Shown here in pieces: positions 54,075-64,000 of a stretch of DNA of 64,000 nt (position 1 is the first letter of the stretch; each line of letters starts with the position of its first letter). The DNA comes from Procambarus clarkii (Eukaryota > Arthropoda > Malacostraca > Decapoda > Cambaridae). The notes under the pieces were generated by a model. The model was not told where the DNA came from. It made no database searches and worked only from the letters and a program-made list of their open reading frames with translations. Both the position numbers and the translations under genes were made by a program. The stretch lies in assembly GCF_040958095.1 (NCBI RefSeq), contig NC_091219.1, positions 30,179,752 through 30,243,751 on the forward strand. The letters run 5' to 3'.

Positions 54075-56202
54075 GTGTGTAATATTCAGAGAAGCAGTCG
54101 ACAGGGCATAGGTGAACTTTGCACTCAATGCACCAGGTGCAGATGCATCTTCGCCTGCGTTCCCTACGTTTTGTGTTCTTGCAGACAACGCAGACATGTT
54201 TACCCGTGATCCTGTGCCTGGCATATAACTAAGCTTGTGTACACCCAGCATCTCTTTACCCCCGAGTCTGTCAGGAACTGCGTGTGGCATTGTTGCTGGC
54301 ACCCTGCGCGTTGCAACAGAGCCCTCCTTTCCAAACTTCACGAGAAGTTGTGACACTAGAACAACACTGTACGTATTGGGGGTCTTTTGCCTGATTTCAC
54401 GAGATACATATTAAAACAGTTGAGCACTGCAACATCAACGAGAGTGAAAAAGAATTTCTTCGTCCACTTCACAGATTTTGGCACGCACTTGATGGCACCG
54501 TGCATCATGTCACATTTATCAACAGCATGTTTACGTTGTAGTCAATGACACAATCAGTTTTATATATTGGGAACCGTGTTGCAAAGTGCACTTTGTCACT
54601 GTCCAACATGGCACCGGTGTGAATAGTTGTCAACATATTCACCTCGCATCTGTCCTTCGAGCGCACTGATAAGATTTTGTCACACTTTCGCAGCTGTCAA
54701 TCACCCACTGCAATACTAATGCCAAACACTGGTATTTTCCTCCTGTGGGCCTTGACAGTGCCACATACGCCGGTGTTGTGGTCAAGGAGGAATCTGGTCA
54801 ACAAGGGGGCTGGCATAGTAGTTGTCCGTGAACAGTATATGCCCCTTGTTCAGCAACGGTTCCACGAGTGTTTTGACAACACTGCCGGAGAACCCGTGTG
54901 GATCTTGACCTGGTATGTCAACGTCTGTACCTGAATACAGTATCATGTCCATGACAATACCAGTTTCGCAATCACATAGTACGAAAAACTTGAGTCGAAA
55001 CCGGTGCCGCTTTGATGGGAGGTACTGCTTGAACGCCAGTCGTCCCTTGAAGAGGACTAGCAATTCATCAATCACCACATTCTGTCCTGGTACAAAATAC
55101 TTATGGAACTTTCCTCTCATATCACTAAAAATCTTCTGTACCTTCCAAAATCTGTCCTGTCTGTCTTCATTATCATTGTTCTCAAAGTGCAGGCACCTGA
55201 GAAGCAGCAGGAACCTATCACGTGACATGTACCTGTTGAATACGGGGATGGAACAAGGTGGCCTTTGCTCTAATAATCCTGGATCACATGTTTTTCAGAA
55301 TGCTTCATCATCATGCTCAACACTAAAAACACATGCATTTCCTCATTTGTCATGTCTCCATCGTGTCATGCAAGAGGCAGGTAAAATGCCAAAGTCAATG
55401 AGGCTGTGAGCATATCTGTTCGTCTTTGCAACGAGATGGTCCATGAATGCCTTATCAAAATAGTATTCCATAAAATAGTTTTATTTCAGCCATATCACCT
55501 GTATAGGGGAATAACGGTGTCACACCAACATCGGTACCATCAAATGTTGGGGCATTTGTCCCCCAAATTTGTGAGACAAAAGTCTTACAATCCTTCCACT
55601 AAGTACACCTGTGGGTTTGGTTTTGGCGCCAACACCACGGCCAACATCACCAGGAGCATTAAAAACATGGCTCTGTTGTCTTGTGCTAGAGTTGCGTATA
55701 GGTTTGCCAGGGGGTGTATGTTCTGCATAGTGTAGGCTTACCATGAACACCTGATGTCGAGGGAACACTGTCGTCATTGTCCTCTGGCTGCGTGACATGC
55801 TGCTGCTTGCTGCGACAGCAAAATCCTGCCTAGTAACCCCATCGCTACTCGTACTCGGTTCGTCAACACTGCTTGTATTGGAGCCTTTGTCATTGAAGCC
55901 CGAGAATGATTCATCATATGTACTATTGCTAAATAAACTCTCATCAGAGGACACACGTGGTGGTGACTAGCGGTGTTGATCTGGGGTGGCGAGGCATGCC
56001 GGGTGAGGCGTGTGTACTGTATACACTCGCGATCTCCTCCACATCAATCTTCCCCTCACTCGTGTCAGACCTCTGTGTTAGGTCTTTCTCTGGATTGTAG
56101 TCTAAATCATCATACAATGTCATGTATTTCATCTTCAAAGTCGTTTTCCTGGACTGCGGCTGACCGTGGACCAGGAGCTCTTAGACGATGAGTCAGACAT
56201 GG
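54075..56202 (-). pseudogene. piggyBac transposase, decayed, all domains visible
   Basis: Minus strand from MSDSSSKSSWS (56202). The acidic N-terminal region includes DYNPEKDLTQRSDTSEGKID and FSGFNDKGSNTSSVDEPSTS. The catalytic core from 55228 has MSRDRFLLLLRCLHFENNDN, VPGQNVVIDELLVLFKGRLA (first Asp, about 55068), LPSKRHRFRLKFFVLCDCET and GHILFTDNYYASPLVDQIP (second Asp). After frameshifts come VHFATRFP and VIDYNVNMLLI (third Asp, about 54530). The tail HVCVVCKNTKRRERRRRCIC then TWCIECKVHLCPVDC is the Cys-rich domain. Stops and frameshifts near 56140, 55520-55230, 54780 and 54410 inactivate it. Confidence 0.88.
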
Positions 56203-56341
56203 TTGCTTCCTTGGAACTGAGGTTCATGCGCCACGGCCCTGGGGCATGCTGGGATTTTTTTTCAAAATGACGGACGATCACGAACCCTCAGGCATCCATT
56301 TTATACCCACGTCACCGCGTACCAGTTTTGAATACGCTATA

Positions 56342-56740
56342 CAGTGGAACCCCGGGTTACGAGCGTCCCTGTTTACAAGCTTTTCGGGTTACGTGCCGAT
56401 TTGGTTGTAAAATTTGCATCGGATTACGATGGTGTTGATACAGGTACGGGCCGACGTAGCACGTGGTGGCATGGCGATCGCGCCTCAGTTTACCAATGCC
56501 TCGCGCCCAGTGACTATCCCGCCTGAATTCTTCACAAGAATTTACAGTTTTTTGTTGGATTTTTGGCCATTTGAGCATAAAAGTTGTTATATATCTCGCC
56601 ATGGGTCCGAAGAAAGCCAGTGGTAAGGTTCAACCTAAGAAAATAGTTGAGTTTGGTTTAAAAATATTAGGTTTGGTTTAGGAGTTTTTGGGTTATGAGC
56701 TGTTTCCAGAAATGGATTAAACTCTTAAACTGAGGTACAG
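56342..56740 (+). mobile_element. Tigger MITE with transposase start
   Basis: Begins CAGTGGAACCCCGGGTTACG after TA (56340-56341), ends GAGGTACAG before TA (56741-56742). Internal ATGGGTCCGAAGAAAGCCAG at 56601 preserves the first residues of a Tigger transposase (MGPKKASGKVQPKK), the rest deleted. Inserted in the piggyBac element. Confidence 0.75.
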
Positions 56741-56821
56741 TACCCCAGTGCCTAAGAGATCCCTGAAGCGCATTGCGCACCCCCCGTCAAACGCCTCAAG
56801 GCACGTTGCGCAGTGCAGTGG

Positions 56822-56845
56822 TTAATTCCTTTCTACATAGTTTGT

Positions 56846-56885
<40 letters not shown>

Positions 56886-57270
56886 CTCCTATTCCATGTT
56901 TCACGACATGGCGTTCATTAACAGTGAATTCCATTTGCCACATGGTGCTCCAAGCACTTGTTTTATATTGGTCAGTTTGAAGGGCATGACAATTGTCTAC
57001 AACTCCTATCTTCCTTAGTAGTTTACCATCATCATCAAACATGTTCATATAATTCTTTATTCCTTCTGGTAGATCCTGTATGTAGACGATAAACATTACT
57101 GGTTCAAGAACTGAACCCTCCGCTAGTAACACTCCTCCAGTCATATACTGTACTGTACATTGCCCCTGATTACTGCTCTCATGTTTCTGTCAGTTAGAAA
57201 ATTTGTAATCCATATCACCATTCTCTGTTGTTCCTCCAGAATGTTCCAGTTTCCAAAAAAACCTCTTGAG

Positions 57271-57315
<45 letters not shown>

Positions 57316-57835
57316 TAGGTCCAGATATACGGTTAACCCAACCATCTCTTTGCTGTAGAATCTCCGTGGCCCTCTCATAAAAAAACTAGGTAGATTTGTT
57401 ACATAGGATCTTCCTGTTTAAAAACCATAATGTCTGTCTTTTTATGTCATTATTCTCCAGGTGTTCTACCCAATTTGGTTTTAACTATTTTTTCAAGTGT
57501 TTTGACTACCCCGCTTGTTAAAGATACTGGTGTATATTTTAGAGGTTCTTCTCTGCTTCCATTTTTGTAGATTTGAACTACATCTTTTCCAAATGCTCAG
57601 TTGCATATTCTGTCAGCATCCAAGGTGAAACTCCATCTGGTCCAACAGCTCTATTTCTTTCTAGCCCTCTTAAGTAAATTTTCCACTTACTCTTGATGCA
57701 CCACTACAGTATGTACTCTATGGTGTTTTCTGGAACTGGCATTGTGTCTGGTTCTCTGAAAACTTCATTTTGCACAAACACACTTCGAAACTTTTAATTT
57801 AGTGTTTCATACATTTTCTGTGGAGAGCCCCTTCG
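56822..57835 (-). mobile_element. LINE A, 5' segment of the copy split by piggyBac
   Basis: Continues the LINE at 53022-53546 with RT remnants: VYIQDLPEGIKNYMNMFDDD (about 57020-57090; FADD changed to FDDD) and further decayed RT upstream to about 57800. Holds a (GT)n run at 56849-56884 and a T-run at 57276-57314. Confidence 0.75.
57276..57314. repeat. Poly-T run (39 bp)
   Basis: Uninterrupted T homopolymer inside LINE A, at the place where other copies have a short A/T run before the LDLKKAFD codons. Length may be unreliable in an assembly. Confidence 0.9.
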
Positions 57836-57945
57836 GCTCCCCAGAGCTGTACCGGGCTGATGTGTATATATTAGACCATGGCAACAGTCAATCGAAGGAG
57901 TTCTAAGCCTACCGGGGACCAGAGCCAGGTTCTGGCTCTGGTCCC
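57822..57945 (+). mobile_element. DIRS terminal-repeat fragment
   Basis: GGAGAGCCCCTTCGGCTCCC, GAGCTGTACCGGGCTGATG and GGCCTACCGGGGACCAGAGC-like sequence match the outer end of the DIRS terminal repeat in plus orientation. A 12-base piece (CTGGCTCTGGTC) is duplicated near its right end. Confidence 0.65.
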
Positions 57946-59934
57946 AAAATACCACAGTATTCTCAGGATGGGGGACCATTATCCCTGAAATACAGCAACT
58001 AACTTTCTGATCACCTGTGCACAGACATCTCCAAAAGAGGAACTACCAGAAAAACCCATAAAACCCTCATATAAAGTAAGTAAAATGTGGGGTATCAATG
58101 ACAGCCAGTCCTAAGGCTGTTGAGCTATGCCTGACGGAAGTGGTGATTGGCAAGCGAATCCTCTTGCTGGGGCCTGCGACTGGTGGGTGCTTCTTTCTGG
58201 GCCTCATGTTCCACAATCCCCTGGGAAAGCACCTAGGGTACCAGAGGATCGTCAGGGCTATCCGATAAAGCAGAACCTCCCAATCGACCAGTGTGTCGAC
58301 GATGTTGGTGCTGGCTTCTCTGGGGAGAGGCAGGAGGGACGAGTTCCAGGCTCCGGCTGGGACTGAACATCCTTTTTCTATATCCGTGGAGGAGTTTTTG
58401 TCCATGTCGAAGCGATCCAGGAGGGAAAATCAGTTAGCAACCTGGGCATATGAGGCATGTAGCGGGACAAGGAAGAGCATCTGCTAGACCCTGTCTGAGG
58501 AGAGGCCCGACCAGGGGAAACCAGGAGGCGAGAAGAAACGGTAGGCTGATTGAGGGTGCGCAACCTTTGGAACAGCTCTTGTCAAAGGTTCCCTGCTGCT
58601 TTATGATTGATGTCCAACTGGAGGGTCTCAAGGTATACCAGGCAACTCTTGGATATGACCCTGTGAGGGCCATAAAAGGCAGTGAGGTATGGCAGAGCAC
58701 CCATTATTTTCTCTATCTGTATGAAAATTGTATGACCTGTGTTGCTGCTGTTTGCACAACTTGCTGCATTACGGCAGGTGAGGCAACTGTTGCCCAATAC
58801 ATGGCAAACATAGCATCGTAACACAGGAAAGTTATAGGGCTGGACCCAGGAACAAGTGAAATAAAACAGACAAGGTCCTGTGTAGCACCACCCAGTTTGG
58901 GAGGGGCCCATCGATCTTGGCTCGAACCATTGACGCTGCCCCTGCTGCTCCAGTAATCCCACCGATGCACCCCCTAACATTTGCAGAGTGGCCTGGATGT
59001 CATCCACTTGCACACTTTGGTTAATTCCCAATCTCCCCATACCGGGCCCAAGACGACAACTCTTGTAACAATATTGTGTAGTGCTTGTCACCACCTAACA
59101 GGCCAGTCTCCCAACTTGGTAATGTCAAATAGCTGGTCGTGCAACAGTCTCTCTTTCCTGATTTGTAGCTTCAGTGCTGCACCCCTTCTCAGAGAAGGCA
59201 CGGTCTCAGGCAGGCAATGTGACCACAAAATTGAAGCCTCCAATCACTGCACTTAGAGTACGAGGATTTGTAAACACTCGCCGACCTGTTGTTGACTGAA
59301 TTAGGACAACCGCAAACGAGGAGTGAGTTATCACAAGAGGAAGGTCTACTGAAGACACGAGGACATCCTCTTAGCATCTCGCTCTGGGGCAGCATCCGTC
59401 GGCTCATTCTTCAACAGACGTTACTCTTTTGGATCTGTTATCAATGTCCAGAGCTCTGGGAGGCATCCATTAAAGAGGCTTAAGCCTCCGCTGGTGCTGT
59501 TAGAGTCCCTTAGGGTAACTGCAGTGAGCACACACTGGCCCAAAGAAGCAAGCTGAATTCAAAGTTGAACTTCCAATGAAGTGAAGAAAGAATGCCTAGC
59601 CAGGAGCGTTCAATCCGCGTGCTGAGATGGCTGACCGTCGGCAGCCCGAGGAACTGCTGACTTTGCTGATTCTGTTTACACATAGCATACTCCAGTCTAG
59701 TGGTAGTTGGGGATTGTGGATAGTCTCTTCAGTAGTTAACAGAGATAATTGGTTGTCCTATTTAATCTAAGGTTTTGCTAGTAGGGGGGGTCCTTGAGAG
59801 TTTTGTGTTCTGCTTTGTATGATAGGGAGCTGGTCTCTTGGTTGTGGATAGAGAATTTTCTATGGCTGCCTTCCTCAATATGTGTCAAAATCATTAGCAC
59901 AGAGCTTATGTTTTGTGGTTTGGGTGAACCATCC
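57946..59934. other. Unassigned ~2 kb, possible decayed retroelement on minus strand
   Basis: Medium-length minus-strand frames (58582-59094, 58067-58405) carry Gln/Ser/Cys-rich sequence such as LGINQSVQVDDIQATLQML and CYDAMFAMYWATVASP, faintly like a gag with a degraded zinc knuckle. No RT, protease or integrase motif is seen. It may be the gag part of an LTR element or a host pseudogene. I cannot assign it. Confidence 0.3.
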
Positions 59935-60112
59935 AGGTGCATGGTACTGTATGCCGTACCAACCGGGCTGTGGTGGGTATGTGGGCCTGCAGGCCGCTCC
60001 AAGCAACAGCCTGGTGGACCAAGCTCTCACAAGTCAAGCCTGGCCTTGGGTCGGGCTTGGGAGTAGAAGAACTTCCAGAACCCCATCAAGCAGGTATCAA
60101 TCGAGGGCCCTC
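59935..60112 (+). mobile_element. CR1-type LINE 3' tail fragment
   Basis: Plus strand: GGGTATGTGGGCCTGCAGGC, AACAGCCTGGTGGACCAAGC, GGGAGTAGAAGAACTTCCAG and CCCCATCAAGCAGGTATCAA, matching 46900-47005. The preceding sequence encodes a tail like SLVDQALTSQAW, reminiscent of the LINE B C-terminus. Confidence 0.65.
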
Positions 60113-60384
60113 TCAGAAAATAGTTTCAGTGCTGTCAATGCTTTAATTTTTTCTAGTCTAAAGCCTGTCCTTTTTTTTTTTTTTGTGGAACAAGTGAAAT
60201 AATATATAACGGCAATATAAATGAAGTTGACTTTTATTATTATTATTAAATGTTGCATAAACCTTTTTCAGCCTTTATACAGTATATTACAAGATGGCCT
60301 AACATTGGTTGGGTTTAGTTTTGCCCATTGTTGTAGACACTACTAATACTAAGTTTTTATTTAATTTGTTTAATTTGAGATTTT

Positions 60385-61260
60385 CTGGGGGGGAGTCCCT
60401 CTGGCTCCCCTGAGCTAACTGGGCTGATATGAATGTATTAGACCCTGGCATCGGTCAATGCACATGGAGTTTTAGGCCATCCTGGGACCATGAGCCAGAA
60501 CCTGGCCACCCTTAGAGAGGCACGAGGAGCAATGGCCTATAGAAACACCTATGTGGTTGGAAACATTCTGTGTCTGCCATCGACTGGGACAGGCACCCAG
60601 AAAGGTAAGCGCCCCAAAACAAACCCCTATTCTGGCTAAAATATTGCTACTGAAATCTGAACTAGTGGACAGACCTCCCAAAGGAAAACGAGCAAATGAG
60701 CATAATATCACCGCGCCGCTGTCCGTGCAATCCCCCCCCCCCCTTCCCCGGGAGGGATAAGGGGGAGCCCCCAGACCCCCCCCATGCCACCTATCCATAC
60801 CCCAGTTCTGTGGCTGATGTGAACTGGCAAGGGTTGTGTGCCTCTGGCTCTTGTGTTTCCAGTTCTGTGCCTTGTTGTGTGGTGCAATCTCTGGTGGTGC
60901 ACGAGGCAGGAGTTAAATCACAAGTACTCGGGCTGCATGCGCCTAGGGTCCCCTTCCCTGGGTGTCCTGTAAGTAGTGCCCTTGGGGCCACCTTCACAAG
61001 TCACCTTGGGTCAACCTTTGCAAGGTCTTTTTCTTCTCGGAGATTGGCCGCCCTTAGAGTCAGCTGGGGTGTTTCTTACTCTCCTGTTTGCCTCTGGGTT
61101 GGGGTGTAGTTTTGTCTCTGGTTGGGCGCAGGGTACTGACCAGCTAGTTTTCACCTTTCATAGCGATCGGCTCTTTTTCACCTGGACATATTGTCCTCTT
61201 GTGGGTTTTTTCTTGTTTTTGTTTTTCCTGCCTGGTGAAGGGTCTGACCTTTTGTTTTGG
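60385..61260 (+). mobile_element. DIRS-like 5' end (terminal repeat and leader), copy G
   Basis: Terminal repeat 60385-60790 begins GGGGGAGTCCCTCTGGCTCC and contains CAGAAAGGTAAGCGCCCC at 60598. The leader follows (ACTCGGGCTGCATGCGCC, complement of the one at 21220). It stops at about 61260 where a Tigger-like element begins, with no coding part. Confidence 0.7.
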
Positions 61261-61609
61261 TCACATCCATTTACTGTATAAACCTGCTAATCCGCACTAT
61301 ATGGGAAGGACTCCCAGCCGGATTAGCACGTTTTCCGGATTAACGTACTTTTTCACCACGGAAGTCCAAAAGTGACCATTTCCAACTATTTTTATACCAC
61401 AAACAACATAATTTGAATTGCCACATATAATTATAAAATATTCAACTAGAAACCTCAACTTGTTGTGGTTCGTCTTCTTGATTGATGCCACACATCTTGA
61501 AGTCAAGAATTCTTGACAATTTATGTAACCAATTCTAACACAACACTAAAATTAACACTTAAAATTACTGTACATTTCATGAGGCAAAGTTAGTTTTGAC
61601 TGCCAGCTG

Positions 61610-62270
61610 ATGAAGCCTCACTGGTTGAGGGCATGTGGCTTGCCTGTGATGCCTCACTGGTTGAGGGTGTGTGACTTGCCTGTGACGCCTCACTGGTTGA
61701 GGGCGTTTGGCTTGCCTGTGATGTCTCACTGGTTGAGGGCGTTTGGCTTGCCTGTGAGGCCTCACTGGTTGAGGGCGTTTGGCTTGCCTATGTTGTCTCA
61801 CTGGTTGAGAGCGTTTGGCTTGCCTGTGAGGCCTCACTGGTTGAGAGCGTTTGGCTTGCCTGTGAGGCCTCACTGGTTGAGGGCGTTTGGCTTGCCTGTG
61901 AGGCCTCACTGGTTGAGGGCGTTTGGCTTGCCTGTGACGCCTCACTGGTTGAGGGCGTTTGGCTTGCCTGTGATGCCTCACTGGTTGAGGGCATTTGGCT
62001 TGCCTGTGACGCCTCACTGGTTGAGAGCGTTTGGCTTGCTGTGACACCTCACTAGTTGAGGGCGTTTGTCTTGCCTGTGTTGTCTCACTGGTTGAGGGCG
62101 TTTGGCTTGCCTGTGATGCCTCACTGATTGAGGGCGTTTGGCTTGCCTGTGACGCCTCACTGGTTGAGGGAGTTTGGCTTGCCTGTGATGCCTCACTGAT
62201 TGAAGGTGCTTGGCTTGCCTGTGATGCCTCACCGATTGAAAGCGCTTGGATTGCCTGTGACGCCACACTG
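61610..62270 (-). repeat. 36-bp coding-type minisatellite, 12-residue period
   Basis: About 18 copies of a 36-base unit containing GGCTTGCCTGTGAGGCCTCA and CTGGTTGAGGGCGTTT. On the minus strand one frame reads ASQASQTPSTSE per unit. A single-base deletion at about 62038 (CTTGCTGTG for CTTGCCTGTG) shifts frame, and the two halves each stay open, so the array was probably translated when it expanded. Confidence 0.92.
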
Positions 62271-62426
62271 TTTACTTATATCAGAAACAGTACTAGCGCC
62301 TATATTAAAGTCCTTGGCAACACTTGAAGTCGACCAGCCATTTTCACAAAGTTGTATAACACGTAACTTGTCATTAATTGTTAGGGTAATCTTCTTCCTC
62401 TTAACACATACAGAACGATATACCAC
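62229..62426 (-). pseudogene. Tigger-like transposase N-terminus
   Basis: Minus strand: KRKKITLTINDKLRVIQLCE then NGWSTSSVAKDFNIGASTVS DI, the first helix-turn-helix of CENP-B/Tigger proteins. It stops at 62229; with a frame change near 62262 it would run into the ASQASQTPSTSE array. Second HTH and DDE domain are absent. Confidence 0.7.
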
Positions 62427-62480
62427 AAACCAGACATAGTCTTGGCCAAAAATGTTCAGTTACTATGAAAACAAAAAAAA

Positions 62481-62952
62481 TATTTAAAAGTATAACTACT
62501 GGCGTGGCACTGTGGTTATAACGTGAGGAACAGGAGCACACGGGCTGTTTGACTTGACCAGGCCTGGACGGGTCCACTTGGGGCAGGCAGGCACGTTACT
62601 TAAGCCACCAGGCGTAAAAAAACTCACAATATTTTTGTAACAAACTATAGCTTGTGCAAATTGTTTTTAGGAAACTTGTATACAGTATTTGTTATTATAT
62701 AATTATTTCCTTAGTTTTTGACTGTGATGATTTGTTCTAAAATTAATGGTAATTCCTGTAGTGTATAGGCCTTTCCACATCCCCCTTGTTTCCCAGGCAG
62801 TCCCTCCCTATGCTCCCCTCTCCCCCGACACCACTCGCCCACCCACCCCACCCCCTCCTACACTACGTGCCTAGAGCCACAGCCATACAGGATTAATATG
62901 GTATGGCCCAACGCCTGCCTTTTTGATCCGGACTATACGCCGCTTGTCCAGC
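62481..62952. other. Unassigned sequence between Tigger-like and piggyBac elements
   Basis: C-rich stretch at 62790-62860, otherwise AT-rich. Part may be the remaining end of the Tigger-like element. Confidence 0.35.
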
Positions 62953-62956
62953 TTAA

Positions 62957-64000
62957 CCACCATGCTGTGCCGAATTTATTGTGAAATTCCCCCGGTGAGC
63001 ATGAAATTCCCCAAAAATCTCCCAAAATTATGTTTTCTTCGTAAAATGATAAATTCCCTTCCCTGAACATGTCTATGTAAAAATAAATACCAAATTCCAC
63101 TTACTTTGGCTGTGGGGACATGGACAAGGTGCGCTGTGATGTCATCAGGGGCTGGTCGCCCGTACGTGACACGCCCAGACACGGTCGTGCGGGTCATTCA
63201 AGCACCTGGTGTTGCCACAAATATATTTTAAATTATTTGTTTTATGTATTTCCATTGCGGTTTTGTTTTTTTATCATATATGATGCATATTTGTGTCCTG
63301 TACAATTTGTATACAGTAGAATGTTCATAATGTTCCATGGAACTGTGATACATGTCAGTAATGTGTCCACAATAAATGTTTATTTTTGCAATATTACATG
63401 TTAAAAATTCACTAAAATTTCAATATGTACAGTTTCACACACTACACAGTAACTCACTGTATTACACATTCAGTACTTCGGAAGTGAATAATAATCAATG
63501 AAGTAGACCATGATACACAGCGTGACTTCGCTCTCAGTGCACCAGGTACAGATAAATTTTCGCTTCCTGTTTCTTCATTCTGTGTGCTTGCAAATAACGC
63601 ACTCACGTACACTCTTGGCTTTAGTACTTGTAGGTTGTATGTAGCCAAGCTTGTAAAGCATAAGGAAGTATTGAAAAGATTATAGGAAAATATAAATTTG
63701 TAAGGTAGTCTTGAAAAGATCGCTTTGTATGGTCCCACACAGGAAGAAATTCAGCTAGCCTCAAAGAGTGTCCGTCAGTTAGAAAGAGATTCGGGTATTC
63801 TTGAAAATATCTATGGAAAACACCACCACGGAAGCCGCTAACACTGTTCATCTATGCTACTTGTATCAGATGCATCATCACTGAATGCAGAAAATTATTC
63901 ATCTATGTATCATCTAAATATATTGGAGATAGCATAGGATTGCAGGGTGACGCTCAGAGCTACAACTGGATATGCTCGCTGTATTGTCCTCATAGGTGTT
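62957..64000 (-). mobile_element. piggyBac element, third copy, internally deleted, runs off the window
   Basis: TTAA at 62953-62956, then CCACCATGCTGTGCC, similar to the end of 53547-56821. Minus strand: a Cys-rich tail (ECVICKHTE ... RNRKRKFICTWC) at 63480-63610, and only 230 bases upstream an acidic N-terminal piece FSAFSDDASDTSSIDEQC (63841-63895) that matches FSGFNDKGSNTSSVDEPS of the complete copy. The catalytic core between them is deleted. The right end is beyond base 64000. Confidence 0.75.

Larger units (their letters stand above)
53547..56821 (-). mobile_element. Complete piggyBac element with TTAA duplication and matching ends
   Basis: Flanked by TTAA at 53543-53546 and 56822-56825. 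Terminal inverted repeats are CCACTGCACTGC and its inverse GCAGTGCAGTGG. 3275 bp. Contains a minus-strand transposase with several breaks (54075-56202) and a nested Tigger MITE (56342-56740) between the transposase start and the right end. The flanking LINE A sequence continues across the insertion. Confidence 0.93.
61273..62480 (-). mobile_element. Tigger-like element with internal 36-bp array
   Basis: The left end resembles a pogo/Tigger terminus (CTGTATAAACCTGCTAATCC). A CENP-B-type helix-turn-helix on the minus strand (62229-62426) is followed by an 18-copy tandem repeat (61610-62270). The right terminus is not found with confidence; sequence at 62925-62945 (GATCCGGACTATACG) may belong to it. 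Confidence 0.5.

Noticed and set aside
58067..59407. Host gene on the minus strand at 58-59.4 kb
   Set aside because: Frames are short, overlapping and without splice-site support or recognised domain; listed only as unassigned, possibly a decayed retroelement.

Overview
The window looks like intron-rich nuclear DNA of an arthropod, most likely a decapod crustacean (crayfish-like). The reasons are long introns crowded with mobile elements, abundant DIRS-like retrotransposons with inverted terminal repeats, CR1/Jockey-type LINEs, Penelope, R2-clade, piggyBac and Tigger elements, and tRNA-headed SINEs. The species call is inference; no rRNA, mitochondrial or other marker gene is present.

The only conserved host gene I can support is RTCB (the RNA ligase HSPC117) on the minus strand. 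Five coding exons are visible at 33406-33501, 27196-27391, 13596-13726, 8819-8945 and 537-643, with a probable 5' untranslated exon at about 38493-38570. They encode about the first 219 residues, including the Asp and Cys that bind the catalytic metal. The rest of the gene lies to the left of base 1. Its five visible introns run from about 4.6 to 13.5 kb and are filled with transposons.

Layout: 1-8430 holds DIRS-like copies in both orientations, a SINE and a hairpin MITE carrying a piggyBac MITE. 9017-13449 holds LINE A in two opposed pieces and a piggyBac-like derivative. 13752-21770 is a long DIRS-like copy broken by a LINE and a fold-back. 22205-24310 is a scrambled DIRS copy. 24786-26375 is a Penelope element with inverted terminal repeats. 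28891-33325 is a DIRS copy split by a second piggyBac element. 33690-37505 holds LINE C with nested Tigger and SINE. 38622-45255 holds a LINE C tail next to the RTCB promoter, an R2-clade LINE and LINE B. Right of 45.2 kb are simple repeats, more LINE A and DIRS, a complete but decayed piggyBac element (53547-56821), an unrecognised stretch, a DIRS 5' end, a Tigger-like element with a 36-bp coding array, and part of another piggyBac.

Two short plus-strand exon candidates (46443-46488 and 51952-51999) hint at a gene divergent from RTCB, but no family is recognised. Nothing looks like an intact novel multi-gene system. The most interesting signals are structural: motifs repeating every 185-210 bases inside piggyBac MITEs, a possible hammerhead ribozyme in the Penelope terminal repeats, a SINE that shares its tail with a LINE in the same window, several fold-backs, and inverted DIRS repeats flanking RTCB exons. 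No mobile-element coding region here appears intact.
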